This document shows, one piece after another, positions 18,657 to 29,006 of a stretch of DNA of 64,000 bases. The stretch's first letter is position 1; each line of letters starts with the position of its first letter. The notes below the pieces were generated by a model. The model searched no databases and was not told the origin of the DNA. It saw only the letters and a program-made list of their open reading frames with translations. The DNA lies in contig NZ_RPDI01000012.1 of the NCBI RefSeq assembly GCF_003917135.1, forward strand, positions 21,404-85,403, given 5' to 3'. The position numbers were made by a program, and so were the translations under genes. Source of the stretch: Leucobacter chromiireducens. GTDB lineage: Bacteria; Actinomycetota; Actinomycetes; Actinomycetales; Microbacteriaceae.

Positions 18657-19883
18657 TTAGCCCCCGAGGAGGCGGTGCACCACGGTGTCGGCGAGGAGCC
18701 GCCCACGGAGCGTCGGCACGACCCTGCCGCCGATGGCGGCGCGTCCGTCGATCAGGCCATCGGCGATGAGCAGCGGCACCGCGCGCCGCTCCTCAGCCGT
18801 CAGCGTGTCGGTGGCGAGGCCCGCGGCGATCCGGGTCTCGAGCAGCACACGCTCCTCCCGCCGCGCCTCGGGCGTGAGCGTCTCGCGGGCATGCGCCGGC
18901 GACACCTCGGCGTGCACCCGGCTCGCGTATGCGCCAGGGTGCTTGACGTTCCACCACCGCACGCCGCCGACGTGGCTGTGCGCGCCGGGACCCGCCGCCC
19001 ACCAGTCCTCGCCGGTCCAGTACGAGAGATTGTGCCGCGACCGGGTGTCCTCGGAGCGCGACCAGTTGCTGATCTCGTACCAGCTGAGGCCGGCTGCGGC
19101 GAAGCGCGCCTCAGCGAGCTCGTACATCTCCGCGTGCAGGTCCTCGTCGGGCTCGGCCACCTCGCCGCGCTTGATCTGCGCGGCAAGCTTCGTCCCGGCT
19201 TCGACGATCAGGGCATACGCCGAGACGTGATCCGGCTCGCAGGCGAGCGCGGCATCGAGCGAGCGCTCCCAGTCCGCGAGCGACTCCCCCGGCGTGCCGT
19301 AAATGAGGTCGACGCTCACCTGCAGGCCGGCCTCCTTCGCCCACGCCACCACCTGCGGCACGCGCTCGGGCGTGTGCGTGCGATCGAGGGTGCGCAGCAC
19401 GTGCGGCACCGCCGACTGCATACCGACGCTCACGCGGGTGAACCCGGCCGCGGCGAGCTCGCGCAGGTAGGCGAGATCCACCGAGTCGGGGTTCGCCTCC
19501 GTGGTCACCTCGGCGCCGGGTGCGATCCCCCACTCCGCTCGGATCGTGCCGAGCATCGCCGTCAGATCCGATGCTGGCAGGAGCGTCGGCGTACCGCCAC
19601 CGAAGAAGACGGTCGACACCTGGCGCTCCGGCAGCCCGGACTCGCGCAAGACGCGCGCGCCGAAGCCGAGCTCCCACTGCACCTGCTCGGCATACTCGTC
19701 GCGCCGGGTGCCGCCGAGCTCGCTCGCGGTGTACGTGTTGAAGTCGCAGTAGCCGCAGCGCACCCGGCAGTACGGCACGTGGACGTACACGCCGAAGCGG
19801 CGCTCCGCGGCACCGACGACCACGCTCGCGGGGAGCAGGCCGTCCTCGGGCGCCGGATCCCCGTCGGGAAGGACGCTAGGCAC
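18657..19883 (-). CDS. hemW: Radical SAM protein HemW (coproporphyrinogen oxidase-like)
   Basis: Radical-SAM protein that binds haem and is thought to insert it into respiratory cytochromes; formerly annotated as oxygen-independent HemN. 408 residues. The iron-sulfur motif is C39-R-V-R-C43-G-Y-C46. FFGGGTPTLL and the HemN C-terminal domain follow. The radical-SAM motif is CxxxCxxC with no extra N-terminal cysteine, as in HemW rather than HemN. GTG start. Third gene of a lepA-DUF1990-hemW operon. Its presence fits the cytochrome bd genes found elsewhere in the window, although no direct link is shown. Confidence 0.93.
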   Translation of the reverse strand: MPSVLPDGDPAPEDGLLPASVVVGAAERRFGVYVHVPYCRVRCGYCDFNTYTASELGGTRRDEYAEQVQWELGFGARVLRESGLPERQVSTVFFGGGTPTLLPASDLTAMLGTIRAEWGIAPGAEVTTEANPDSVDLAYLRELAAAGFTRVSVGMQSAVPHVLRTLDRTHTPERVPQVVAWAKEAGLQVSVDLIYGTPGESLADWERSLDAALACEPDHVSAYALIVEAGTKLAAQIKRGEVAEPDEDLHAEMYELAEARFAAAGLSWYEISNWSRSEDTRSRHNLSYWTGEDWWAAGPGAHSHVGGVRWWNVKHPGAYASRVHAEVSPAHARETLTPEARREERVLLETRIAAGLATDTLTAEERRAVPLLIADGLIDGRAAIGGRVVPTLRGRLLADTVVHRLLGG

Positions 19884-19904
19884 TGGCTGTCCCGCCGCTC
19901 TGGA

Positions 19905-20890
19905 TCACGCCGACCGCGACGAGCTCGGCCGCCGCTGGTGCGTGTTGGCCGTGGCCGGTGCGGGATCGGCGGGGGGCGCGGGATCGGGGTCTGCGGCCTG
20001 GCCGGGCTCGGCGTCATGGGCCTGCTCAGAATCCTGGGCTGGCTCGGGCTCGGCGTCCGGGGCCGGCTCCTGCTCGGGCTCGCTCTCCTCGGGAAGCTCG
20101 ATCACTGCGGTGACCGGGGCTTCCTCCCAGGCGGGCACGGGCGTGCTCGCGGGCTCGGCCGCTGCGTCGGCTTCGGCCGCTGCTGGGGCCTCGCTTACTG
20201 AGACCTCGCCTGCTGCGTCCGCGTCATCCGCTCCGAGCGTCGCCGTCGCCTGCGCACCGGGCAGGAGCGCGGCGAGCTGCGCGCGCACCGCGGCGACCGC
20301 GCCGCGCACCTCAGCTCGCGCTCGGAGCCCGAACAGCCCGCCCTTCGGCGCCGCGAGGAAGCCACGGGCCACCGCCCACACCGTGTCGTCGTCGCGCAGC
20401 TCGACCGTGAACAGCTGCTCCCCAACAGCGCCGCGCTCGTCGCTCGTGCCCCACGCGAAGCCGATCACGCGCGCCTCGGTGATCGTGTAGATCACGAGCA
20501 CCTCGCGATCCTCGTTGCCCGGCACGATCAGCGTCGCGCGCGTGCCGGCCACGACGAAGGGCTCGCCGTTCGGGCCGAAGTGCTCCTCGGTTTCGGTGAC
20601 GGCCTGCGGCACGCCGTCGCGATCAAACTGCGGGCCCTGATAGGCGGAGCCCGTGCCGCGCTCGTTCTCGTGCACGGTCGCGCCAGAACCGCGCTGCGCG
20701 CCCCACGTCATCAGCAAGCTGGACGCGAGCAGGAAGCGCTCCTGCCCGCTGCCGAGCCGCAACTCCTCCTGGTATGGCGTGCTGCCGTCCGGCGGAAACC
20801 TCAGCAGATCGGGGGCGCGTGACGCACCGACCGCCGCGTAGGCGACGGGCATGTCGACGTGGCTTGCGCGCCGGGAGCCGTTCCCAGCGC

Positions 20891-20894
<4 letters not shown>
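19905..20894 (-). CDS. DUF1990-family protein with Ala/Pro/Glu-rich tail
   Basis: Function unknown. 329 residues. The first ~200 form the DUF1990 domain ([10 protein letters not shown] start; [12 protein letters not shown]; the pattern [15 protein letters not shown] near the centre). The last ~125 residues are low-complexity, acidic and rich in Ala, Pro and Glu, ending in a short basic Arg/Ser stretch, and are probably disordered. The ATG overlaps the lepA stop by 4 bp and the stop is 21 bp before hemW, so it is cotranscribed with both. Confidence 0.85.
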
Positions 20895-22744
<1,850 letters not shown>

Positions 22745-22848
22745 TGTGAGCCATTATCGCACGGCGAGGGCGCCGAGTGGCTATCCGGCGCTCGTGTCTC
22801 CCCGGAGGCCCGGTTGGGCGGCGTGGTGACACACCCGGCACTGCGGCG

Positions 22849-22877
22849 TTCCGGCGACGGCCCGCGTCTGCTAGAGT
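22849..22877 (+). promoter_or_regulatory. Candidate rpsT promoter
   Basis: TAGAGT at 22872-22877 with a weak TTCCGG -35 seventeen bases upstream (22849-22854). It would give a leader of about 100 nt containing the hairpin at 22888-22920. Confidence 0.45.
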
Positions 22878-22887
22878 TGATTCTTGG

Positions 22888-22920
22888 CTTGCGTGTGGCT
22901 CACACCACACAACCCGCAAG
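22888..22920 (+). promoter_or_regulatory. 5' leader hairpin of rpsT
   Basis: Outer stem CTTGCG/CGCAAG (22888-22893 with 22915-22920) continued by TGTGG/CCACA (22894-22898 with 22905-22909), a 6-nt loop and a 5-nt bulge. S20 is autoregulated in some bacteria, so this may be an S20-binding or stability element. Function is inferred. Confidence 0.45.
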
Positions 22921-22983
22921 GTGCCCTCTCTCGCCGCGCGGATCCATCTGTTTCACCCGTACCGGATAAGGACACACCACAAC

Positions 22984-23244
22984 GTGGCAAACATCAAGTC
23001 GCAGATCAAGCGCATCAAGACCAACCTGAAGGCGACCGAGCGCAACAAGGCGTACAAGAGCGAGCTCCGCACCGCCGTGCGTGCGACCCGCACCGCCATC
23101 GCCGCTGGCGACAAGGCTCTCGCCGAGGAGAAGCTGCAGGCCGCGAGCCGCAAGCTCGACAAGGCTGTGTCGAAGGGCGTCATCCACAAGAACCAGGCCG
23201 CGAACCGCAAGTCGGCGCTCGCGTCCAAGGTTGCTGCGCTCTAG
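22984..23244 (+). CDS. rpsT: Ribosomal protein S20
   Basis: Small-subunit protein S20, 86 residues, highly basic. The sequence [20 protein letters not shown] at the N terminus and [17 protein letters not shown] near the end are typical. The GTG at 22984 gives the family start, with AAGGAC about 10 nt upstream. The frame is open for about 69 codons before it, but that part is not S20-like. It stands alone, divergent from lepA and convergent with holA, and has its own terminator. Confidence 0.97.
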   Translation: MANIKSQIKRIKTNLKATERNKAYKSELRTAVRATRTAIAAGDKALAEEKLQAASRKLDKAVSKGVIHKNQAANRKSALASKVAAL

Positions 23245-23276
23245 GCTTTCGGCTTTCTGACCCGCACGGGTCGCGA

Positions 23277-23304
23277 GGGGCTCCGCTTCGGCGGGGCCCT
23301 TTTT
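23277..23304 (+). terminator. Rho-independent terminator of rpsT
   Basis: A 9- to 10-bp GC stem (GGGGCTCCGC with GCGGGGCCC) around a TTCG loop, followed by TTTTT. It lies 33 bp after the rpsT stop. This is the most canonical terminator in the window. Confidence 0.9.
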
Positions 23305-23370
23305 GCGTGCCAGCGTGCGCGTGCGCGTGCACGGGGCGGACGCGACGCGTGGCCGATCGCCCGGCGCGGC

Positions 23371-24384
23371 TCAGCGGGCGCGGCCGCGGCGCGCGACGAG
23401 CAGCACGAACTTCTCGAGCGCGTACTCGGGGTCGCGGGTGCCCCCTTTGAGGAGCCACTCGGTCTCCGCGGCCTGGTCGATGCAGCGGGCGAGATCGGCC
23501 TCGCGCCAGCCTCGGACCTCGCGCTGGGCGCGCTCCACCTGCCAGGGCGCCATCCCGAGCTCCTTCGCGAGCTGACCGCTGCCGCCTGAGGCGCCGTAGA
23601 CTCGCGCCAGCGCGCGCACCTTCATGTTGAGGGCGGCGAGCAGCGGGATGGGATCGGTGCCCGTGGAGAGTGCCTGCCGCAGCAGCACCAGAGCGTCCGC
23701 GCCGCGGCCAGCGGTCGCCGCGTCGGCGACGCGGAAGGCGTTGGTTTCGACCCGCCCCTCGGTCGCACGGTTCACCTCGTCCTCGCCGATGCGGGCACCC
23801 ACGTCGGAAACGAGCTGCGCGCAGGCCCCGGCGAGCTCGCCGATCCCGCCGGAGTAGGCAGCCGCGAGCATGCGCGATGCGCCGGGCGTCGCCTGGGCGC
23901 CGAGCCGACGGAACTCCGCCTGCACGAACGCAAGCCGGTCGGCGTCCTTCTTCACCTCGGGGCAGGCGATCTCGACGGCACCCCCGGTCCCCTTGCGCAA
24001 CAGGTCGAGGAGAGCCTTGCCGCGCTGGCCGCCGGAGTGCCGCAGCACCACGACGGTGTCGTCCGCCGGCTCGGCGGCGTACCGCTTCGCGTCCGCAATG
24101 AACGCGTCGGAGCACTTCTCCACGGAGTCGACCCGGATGAGTCGCGGTTCGGCGAACAGCGACGGGCTGGCCACGGTGAAGAGCTCCCCCGACGCGTAGC
24201 TCGCCGCATCGATGTCGTGCACCTCCAGCTCGGGGTGCGCGTCGCGCAACTGCGCACGGATGGCCTGACCCGCGCGATCAGCGAGAAACGCCTCGGGGCC
24301 GCTGATCAGAACGAGCGGCGCCGGGCGCGCCTCCGACCAGTCGAGCTGCGGGGCCTTCGCTGAGGTAGTTCGTGCTGCTGCCAC
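23371..24384 (-). CDS. holA: DNA polymerase III subunit delta
   Basis: Clamp-loader delta subunit that opens the beta sliding clamp. 337 residues. PLVLISGPEAFLADRA matches the N-terminal AAA-like domain, LRHSGGQRGKALLDLL and EVKKDADRLAFVQ the middle, and the C-terminal collar domain contains LGMAPWQVERAQR and YALEKFVLLVARR. No Walker A, as expected for delta. GTG start 6 nt after a TAGGCT -10 box. In many bacteria holA lies next to rpsT and comEC, as here. Confidence 0.95.
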   Translation of the reverse strand: MAAARTTSAKAPQLDWSEARPAPLVLISGPEAFLADRAGQAIRAQLRDAHPELEVHDIDAASYASGELFTVASPSLFAEPRLIRVDSVEKCSDAFIADAKRYAAEPADDTVVVLRHSGGQRGKALLDLLRKGTGGAVEIACPEVKKDADRLAFVQAEFRRLGAQATPGASRMLAAAYSGGIGELAGACAQLVSDVGARIGEDEVNRATEGRVETNAFRVADAATAGRGADALVLLRQALSTGTDPIPLLAALNMKVRALARVYGASGGSGQLAKELGMAPWQVERAQREVRGWREADLARCIDQAAETEWLLKGGTRDPEYALEKFVLLVARRGRAR

Positions 24385-24390
24385 CCGATA

Positions 24391-24396
24391 AGCCTA
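24391..24396 (-). promoter_or_regulatory. -10 box of a leaderless holA promoter
   Basis: TAGGCT on the minus strand, then 6 nt, then the holA GTG. It separates holA transcription from comEC, whose stop is upstream. Confidence 0.5.
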
Positions 24397-24449
24397 TCCG
24401 GGCCCACCGACACTCGTGCCCCGCACCGGCCAGCTCGGCGCACACCCAC

Positions 24450-26942
24450 TCAACGCCGCTCGGACTTGCCGTCGGGGAACTCGGCCCAAACGCGGATGCG
24501 CCCCGGTGTCCCGCTGAGCGCGAGCGTACCGTGCGTGTCGGTGCGGGAAACCGCGGTGCCAGCGGCGGCGAGCTGAGCCAGGGTGTCGTTTGCCGGGTGC
24601 CCGTACCGATTGCCGACCCCGGCGGAGACGAGCGCCACCCGCGCGCCGACCGCCGCCGCCATGCACGGGTGCTGGTCCCGTGAGCCGTGGTGCGCCACCT
24701 TCAGCACGTCGACGCGCGCGGCTCCCGCGATCAGCCCGTCACAGCTCGCGCCACGAACTGGCTGGCGCGTCCCTTGCTCGAGAAACTCGCGCTGAGATTC
24801 GTGCCCAGTGTCTCCGGGCAGCAGCACGCTGAGCGCTCCGGCCTGCACCCGCAGCACGACACTCGCGCCGTTCGCGTCGGGCGGCACCCGATCCCGGGGC
24901 GGCCCGAGCACCTGCCACGGCAGGGCGGCCCCGCCGGCGTCGCCGCGCTGCACGACCGTGGCGGGAATCCGTTCCGCTGCGAGCTCCCTGAGGAGCGCAC
25001 GATCCGCACCGTCCACCCGGTTGCTCGGCGCGATGAGGGCGCGCTGCACGCGCCCACCCAGTTCGCTGAGCGCACCGGTGTGATCCTGGTGATCGTGACT
25101 CAGCACCAACCACCTGATCGAGCGGACACCGAAGCGATCAAGGCAGGTGCGAAGCGCAGCCCCGTCCTCCCCGGTGTCCACCAGCATCACCTCGCGCGGG
25201 GTGCCGGGGTTGCGCAGCAGGATGGCGTCTCCCTGACCGACATCGCAGGCGACCACGCTCCAGTCCTGCGGCACGCCGAATCGGGTCACGGCTGGTGCGA
25301 GCAGCGTCGGTCCGAGGAGCGCGCTGATGCCGAGCCCGAGCAGGGCAGCCGCGCCGCGCCGCGCGCACGGGCTCGGCGGTCGTGCGACCAGCCACGGCGC
25401 TCGCCGGCGCGGTTGTCGCACCGCCGAGCGCACCCCCGCCCAAACACCGAGCCCGAGTACCACCTCGCACGCGGCGAGGAGCGCCGCGCCTGGCCAACCC
25501 TCCGGCCACGGCAGCTGCGCGAACGGGAGCCCAGCCGTCACCTCCGCGGTCGCGCTGAGCCAGCTCGCCGGGAGAGCGGCCACGCGCAGCACGAATCGCC
25601 CGGCCGAGGCGCAGAGCGGGAGGAGGGTGAGCGCGAGCAGGCCAAGCCCCGTACCGAGCGGCGCCGCCGGCGCCGCGAGCACGTTCGCGAGCACGCTGAC
25701 GGTCGACAGTCCGGGCTGCAGGAGCACGAGAAACGGCGCGCACGCGAGCTGGGCAACCAACGCGATGCTGACCGGCAGCGCAAGCCACGCGGGGACTCGC
25801 AGCCGGCGCCGGAGTTGGCCGGCCACTGGTGCCGCGGCGATCAGGATTGCGAGCGTTGCCACGACGGAGAGCACGAACCCGGGGTGCACGGCCTGCCACG
25901 GGTCCCGGATGAGGAGCAGCAGGATCGCAACGCCGAGTGCCGGGAGCGCGACCGATCGGCGGCCGCCGAAGCGTGACAGCAGGATCACCGCCGCCATGAC
26001 CGCGGCTCGATAGACGCTCGGTTCCGGCCCCACCACCGTGACGAACCCGGCGAGCGCCGCCGCCTGGACGACGATACGCGTTCGGCGACCGGCGCGGAGC
26101 CAGGCCGCCGCCCAGCCGATCGCTCCGGTTACGAGCGCGCAGTTCGCACCTGAAACGGCGACGAGGTGGGTGAGCCCGCTCACCCGCATCTGGCCGGCCA
26201 GGGTGTCCGGCATCAGCTCAGTGTCCCCGACGGCGAGCCCGGGGACGAGCGCTGCCGCCGGGATCGCGGCCGCCTCTTCCCGCAGGCGCTCGCGAAGCGC
26301 TGCGGCACGCAGCTCTGGGCTGGGCGCAGGTCGCAGCGGTTTAGCGGCCGCCACGCGGATACCGGCTGCCGCGGAGGCCTCCGGCGCGAGCGGAACAAGC
26401 GTCCCGCTGATCTGAAAGCGCGCTCCCGGCGCCCACGCTGGCCCGCCACAGGGCGCCGCAGGCTCACCGCACCAGAGCAGCAGGGGCGCAGCACCCGCGC
26501 GCGTGGCGATCTCCGCTGCGGCCCACCGCTGGCCGCTCGCGCCGGTGCCCACGAAGCTGGTGAGCTGCACGTGCAGCTGCGCGGCGTGATCGACGGCGAG
26601 CACCTCAGCACGCGCCGTCTCTCCCGCTGTGATGCGCCCACCGAGGAGGAGCAGGCACGCGGAGGCGATGAGCGCCGGCGCGGCGAGGCTGCGCCAGACG
26701 GGCATGCGGGGCCCTGTCTCCAGCCCCCGGGGCCGCGCGCCAGGGTCCCCGCGCGTCGCGGCCCCCTCGCTGTGCCGCCCGCCCCGCGCCCGGGCGACCA
26801 CCGCGAGCCCGAGCACGAGCCCGCCGAGCGCGGCACCTCCCCAGCCGAGCCAGACTCCGACTCCCGGGGTCGAGAGCGCCACCGCGCAGCCGAGCCAGGC
26901 GAGGAGCGCAGGTCCGAGCACTCGCCATTCCCCGGGTCTCAT
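24450..26942 (-). CDS. comEC: ComEC/Rec2-family DNA uptake membrane protein
   Basis: Forms the membrane channel for single-stranded DNA in natural transformation. 830 residues from the ATG at 26942. N-terminal DUF4131-like region with several helices, the central Competence domain (GLTHLVAVSGANCALVTGA near its start), and a C-terminal metallo-beta-lactamase domain with SHDHQDHTGAL (HxHxDH) and VDTGEDG. The ATG overlaps the comEA stop by 4 bp; the frame is open 34 codons further upstream but would run into comEA. Natural competence is not shown by sequence alone; no pilus genes are in this window. Confidence 0.94.
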   Translation of the reverse strand: MRPGEWRVLGPALLAWLGCAVALSTPGVGVWLGWGGAALGGLVLGLAVVARARGGRHSEGAATRGDPGARPRGLETGPRMPVWRSLAAPALIASACLLLLGGRITAGETARAEVLAVDHAAQLHVQLTSFVGTGASGQRWAAAEIATRAGAAPLLLWCGEPAAPCGGPAWAPGARFQISGTLVPLAPEASAAAGIRVAAAKPLRPAPSPELRAAALRERLREEAAAIPAAALVPGLAVGDTELMPDTLAGQMRVSGLTHLVAVSGANCALVTGAIGWAAAWLRAGRRTRIVVQAAALAGFVTVVGPEPSVYRAAVMAAVILLSRFGGRRSVALPALGVAILLLLIRDPWQAVHPGFVLSVVATLAILIAAAPVAGQLRRRLRVPAWLALPVSIALVAQLACAPFLVLLQPGLSTVSVLANVLAAPAAPLGTGLGLLALTLLPLCASAGRFVLRVAALPASWLSATAEVTAGLPFAQLPWPEGWPGAALLAACEVVLGLGVWAGVRSAVRQPRRRAPWLVARPPSPCARRGAAALLGLGISALLGPTLLAPAVTRFGVPQDWSVVACDVGQGDAILLRNPGTPREVMLVDTGEDGAALRTCLDRFGVRSIRWLVLSHDHQDHTGALSELGGRVQRALIAPSNRVDGADRALLRELAAERIPATVVQRGDAGGAALPWQVLGPPRDRVPPDANGASVVLRVQAGALSVLLPGDTGHESQREFLEQGTRQPVRGASCDGLIAGAARVDVLKVAHHGSRDQHPCMAAAVGARVALVSAGVGNRYGHPANDTLAQLAAAGTAVSRTDTHGTLALSGTPGRIRVWAEFPDGKSERR

Positions 26943-27940
26943 GGCACCACATGATCGCGCAGCCCTGCGAGCGTCTTCTCGCCGATCCCGGGAACCTCGG
27001 CGAGTTGCTCGATGCTCGAGAAGTCGCCGTTCGCTGCTCGCCACTCGAGGATGCGTGCGGCGAGGCCCGGTCCGATGCGAGGCAGGGTTTCGAGCGCGGC
27101 AGCATCCGCCGTGCTGAGCCGCACGGCAGCCCCAGCGCCCGACGGGGCACCGCTCCCCTGGCCCGCTCCACCCGCGCCGACGGAGTCGCCACCGGCCTCA
27201 GCCTCCGCCGCCTCGTCCGCGGTGGGCACCCGGAGCTGCTCGCCGTCCTCGAGGCGGCGGGCGAGATTGACTCCGGCGAGAGCCGCGGCGTCGGTGGCCC
27301 CACCCGCGGCGGCGATGCCATCCGCGACCCGGGACTCCGCACGCAGCTCGACGAGGCCGGGCCGCTGCACCTCGCCAACCACATGCACCCAGAGCGTCCC
27401 GGACCCGGTCTCCTCGCCAGCCCCCGCATCCGCGTCGAACTCACCGCCGCCCTCGACCGCAGCACCGTCGCCAGCCGAGTCCGCGCCGTCGCCAACCGAC
27501 ACCGCACCAGCCCCAGCCGACACCTCGCCGCCACTCAACTGCACGGCGGCGATCCCGATCGCGATCAGCACGGCCGCCAGGAACACCGCGACGCCGGCCC
27601 ACAGAGGGGCGCGCAGCGCGCGGAGCAGGCGTGCGCCGAGGGGCAGCTCGGGATCCCAACGCAGCGTGGGGCGCGCCTCATCACCCGCTTGCGCGAGCCG
27701 CCACGGCACGGGGTCGCCATTCGGCTCGGCAGCCAGCTCGGCAGCCAGCGGGGAGACCGGCTCGGACACCGCGCGTAGCCGCGTGAGCACGCGCTCCGGT
27801 GGCCAGACCACCGGACGCTCGGTTCGGGGCGCCGCTCCGCGCCACGGCTCGTCGGCTCTGTCGGCGTCCCGGCCAGTGCCCCGGTCGGAGCCAGGGTCGG
27901 CGTCCAGTTCGGAGGCCGGGTCTACGATGCGGTGCGACAT
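26939..27940 (-). CDS. comEA: ComEA-family DNA-binding protein
   Basis: Binds DNA outside the membrane and passes it to ComEC. 333 residues. Cytoplasmic, acidic/Arg-rich N terminus of ~115 residues, one membrane segment (PLWAGVAVFLAAVLIAIGIAAV), a Gly/Ala-rich linker, an SLBB domain (GTLWVHVVGEVQRPGLVEL; VADGIAAAGGAT), a second linker, and a C-terminal helix-hairpin-helix pair (LSTADAAALETLPRIGPGLA; IEQLAEVPGIGEKTLAGL). Starts at the ATG at 27940, 6 nt after TATCGT. The long N-terminal cytoplasmic part is larger than in Bacillus ComEA. Confidence 0.92.
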   Translation of the reverse strand: MSHRIVDPASELDADPGSDRGTGRDADRADEPWRGAAPRTERPVVWPPERVLTRLRAVSEPVSPLAAELAAEPNGDPVPWRLAQAGDEARPTLRWDPELPLGARLLRALRAPLWAGVAVFLAAVLIAIGIAAVQLSGGEVSAGAGAVSVGDGADSAGDGAAVEGGGEFDADAGAGEETGSGTLWVHVVGEVQRPGLVELRAESRVADGIAAAGGATDAAALAGVNLARRLEDGEQLRVPTADEAAEAEAGGDSVGAGGAGQGSGAPSGAGAAVRLSTADAAALETLPRIGPGLAARILEWRAANGDFSSIEQLAEVPGIGEKTLAGLRDHVVP

Positions 27941-27946
27941 GCGCCA

Positions 27947-27952
27947 ACGATA
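27947..27952 (-). promoter_or_regulatory. -10 box of a leaderless comEA promoter
   Basis: TATCGT on the minus strand, 6 nt before the comEA ATG. No ribosome binding site is present, in keeping with leaderless translation. Confidence 0.5.
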
Positions 27953-28094
27953 GGCGCTCCCACGCGGGCCGTGATCCCGGATTCGAGCGGGCACGCAAAT
28001 CTGTGGAGAGCACCCACGTGGCGCGCAGCTGTGAGCACCCCTCGCCCCTGTCCGCAAGCCGGAACCCCCAACACTCCGAAACATCAGACTAAAG

Positions 28095-28113
28095 TAAGGT
28101 AAGACTCACCCAG
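28095..28113 (+). promoter_or_regulatory. DtxR/IdeR-type iron box before the AraC regulator
   Basis: TAAGGTAAGACTCACCCAG agrees with the 19-bp consensus TWAGGTWAGSCTWACCTWA at 15 of 19 positions. It overlaps candidate -10 boxes (TAAAGT at 28090, TAAGGT at 28095), so an iron-loaded DtxR-type repressor would block transcription. The next gene starts at 28131. Confidence 0.7.
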
Positions 28114-28130
28114 CCATCGTAAAGGTCGCC

Positions 28131-28937
28131 ATGCTCTCCCTCGCCCCACACCCGACGCTCGACACGCCCGTCCTCCCGCCCAGCCACGGGCCGGAGCACA
28201 GCGTCGTCCACCCGTTCCTCCTCACGACGAGCGTGCACGAGCCCGACCGCCCCCTGAGCTGGCCGCCGCACCACCACCCCGAACACGAACTCCTCTGGAC
28301 CGAGCGCGGCGTCGCGACCATGTTCGTCGCCGGGAGCCACTGGACCGTGACCCCGGGCATCGGGCTCTGGATCCCCGCTGGCATCGAGCACGAGGGGCAG
28401 ACGCGTGATCGCACGGCGGTGCGCGCAACGTACTTCGCGACCGCCGGTTGGGGCCCGGCGTGGCAGCGCCCGCAGGCGGTGCGCCTCGCGCCAGCGGTCC
28501 GCGAGCTCCTCATCCACCTCAAGCACGCGCACATGAGCGTGGAGCAGCGCGTGCGCGCCCAGCGGGTCTGCGTCGACCTGCTGGAGGCGACGGACGCCGT
28601 CGAACTCGACGTCCCGATCCCGAACGATCCCCGCCTCGCCATGCTCGTCGAGATGATCCTGCACGATCCGGCAGACGACCGCACGCTCGACCAGTGGGCA
28701 TCGCTGCTCAACATGACCACCCGCACGCTCACCCGCGTGTTCGCCGCCGAGGTGGCGCTCAGCTTCGCGCAGTGGCGGCGGCTCGTTCGCATGCGCGCGG
28801 CGCTCGGACACCTCGCGCGCGGCATGAGCGTGAAGGCCGTCGCGCGCGAGGTGGGCTACCGCACGCCGAGCGCGTTCGTCACCGCGTTTCGACGGACCGT
28901 CGGCACCACGCCTGGCGAGTACGCCGGACGCGCTTGA
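28131..28937 (+). CDS. AraC-family transcriptional regulator
   Basis: 268 residues. N-terminal cupin-like domain (PHHHPEHELLWTERGVATM and IPAGIEHEG) that could bind a metal or ligand, and a C-terminal pair of helix-turn-helices (DQWASLLNMTTRTLTRVFAAE; SVKAVAREVGYRTPSAFVTAFRR). ATG with AAAGG 5 nt upstream. Its place before siderophore permease genes and under an iron box suggests it regulates iron acquisition or iron-protein synthesis, like RipA of corynebacteria. That role is inferred. Confidence 0.88.
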   Translation: MLSLAPHPTLDTPVLPPSHGPEHSVVHPFLLTTSVHEPDRPLSWPPHHHPEHELLWTERGVATMFVAGSHWTVTPGIGLWIPAGIEHEGQTRDRTAVRATYFATAGWGPAWQRPQAVRLAPAVRELLIHLKHAHMSVEQRVRAQRVCVDLLEATDAVELDVPIPNDPRLAMLVEMILHDPADDRTLDQWASLLNMTTRTLTRVFAAEVALSFAQWRRLVRMRAALGHLARGMSVKAVAREVGYRTPSAFVTAFRRTVGTTPGEYAGRA

Positions 28938-28993
28938 TCCCGCGCTGTCCTGAACACGACACCGTCTGTCCGCGGGCGGCACCCGGCCGTCGG

Positions 28994-28999
28994 TAGCGT
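28994..28999 (+). promoter_or_regulatory. -10 box of a leaderless promoter for the first permease
   Basis: TAGCGT, then 7 nt, then the GTG at 29007. No iron box is visible between the AraC gene and this point. Confidence 0.45.
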
Positions 29000-29006
29000 C
29001 GAGATC

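Noticed and set aside
27012..27953. A 313-codon plus-strand frame rich in Ala/Pro/Ser
   Set aside because: Antisense to comEA, where SLBB and helix-hairpin-helix motifs are clear; the frame has no recognisable domain.
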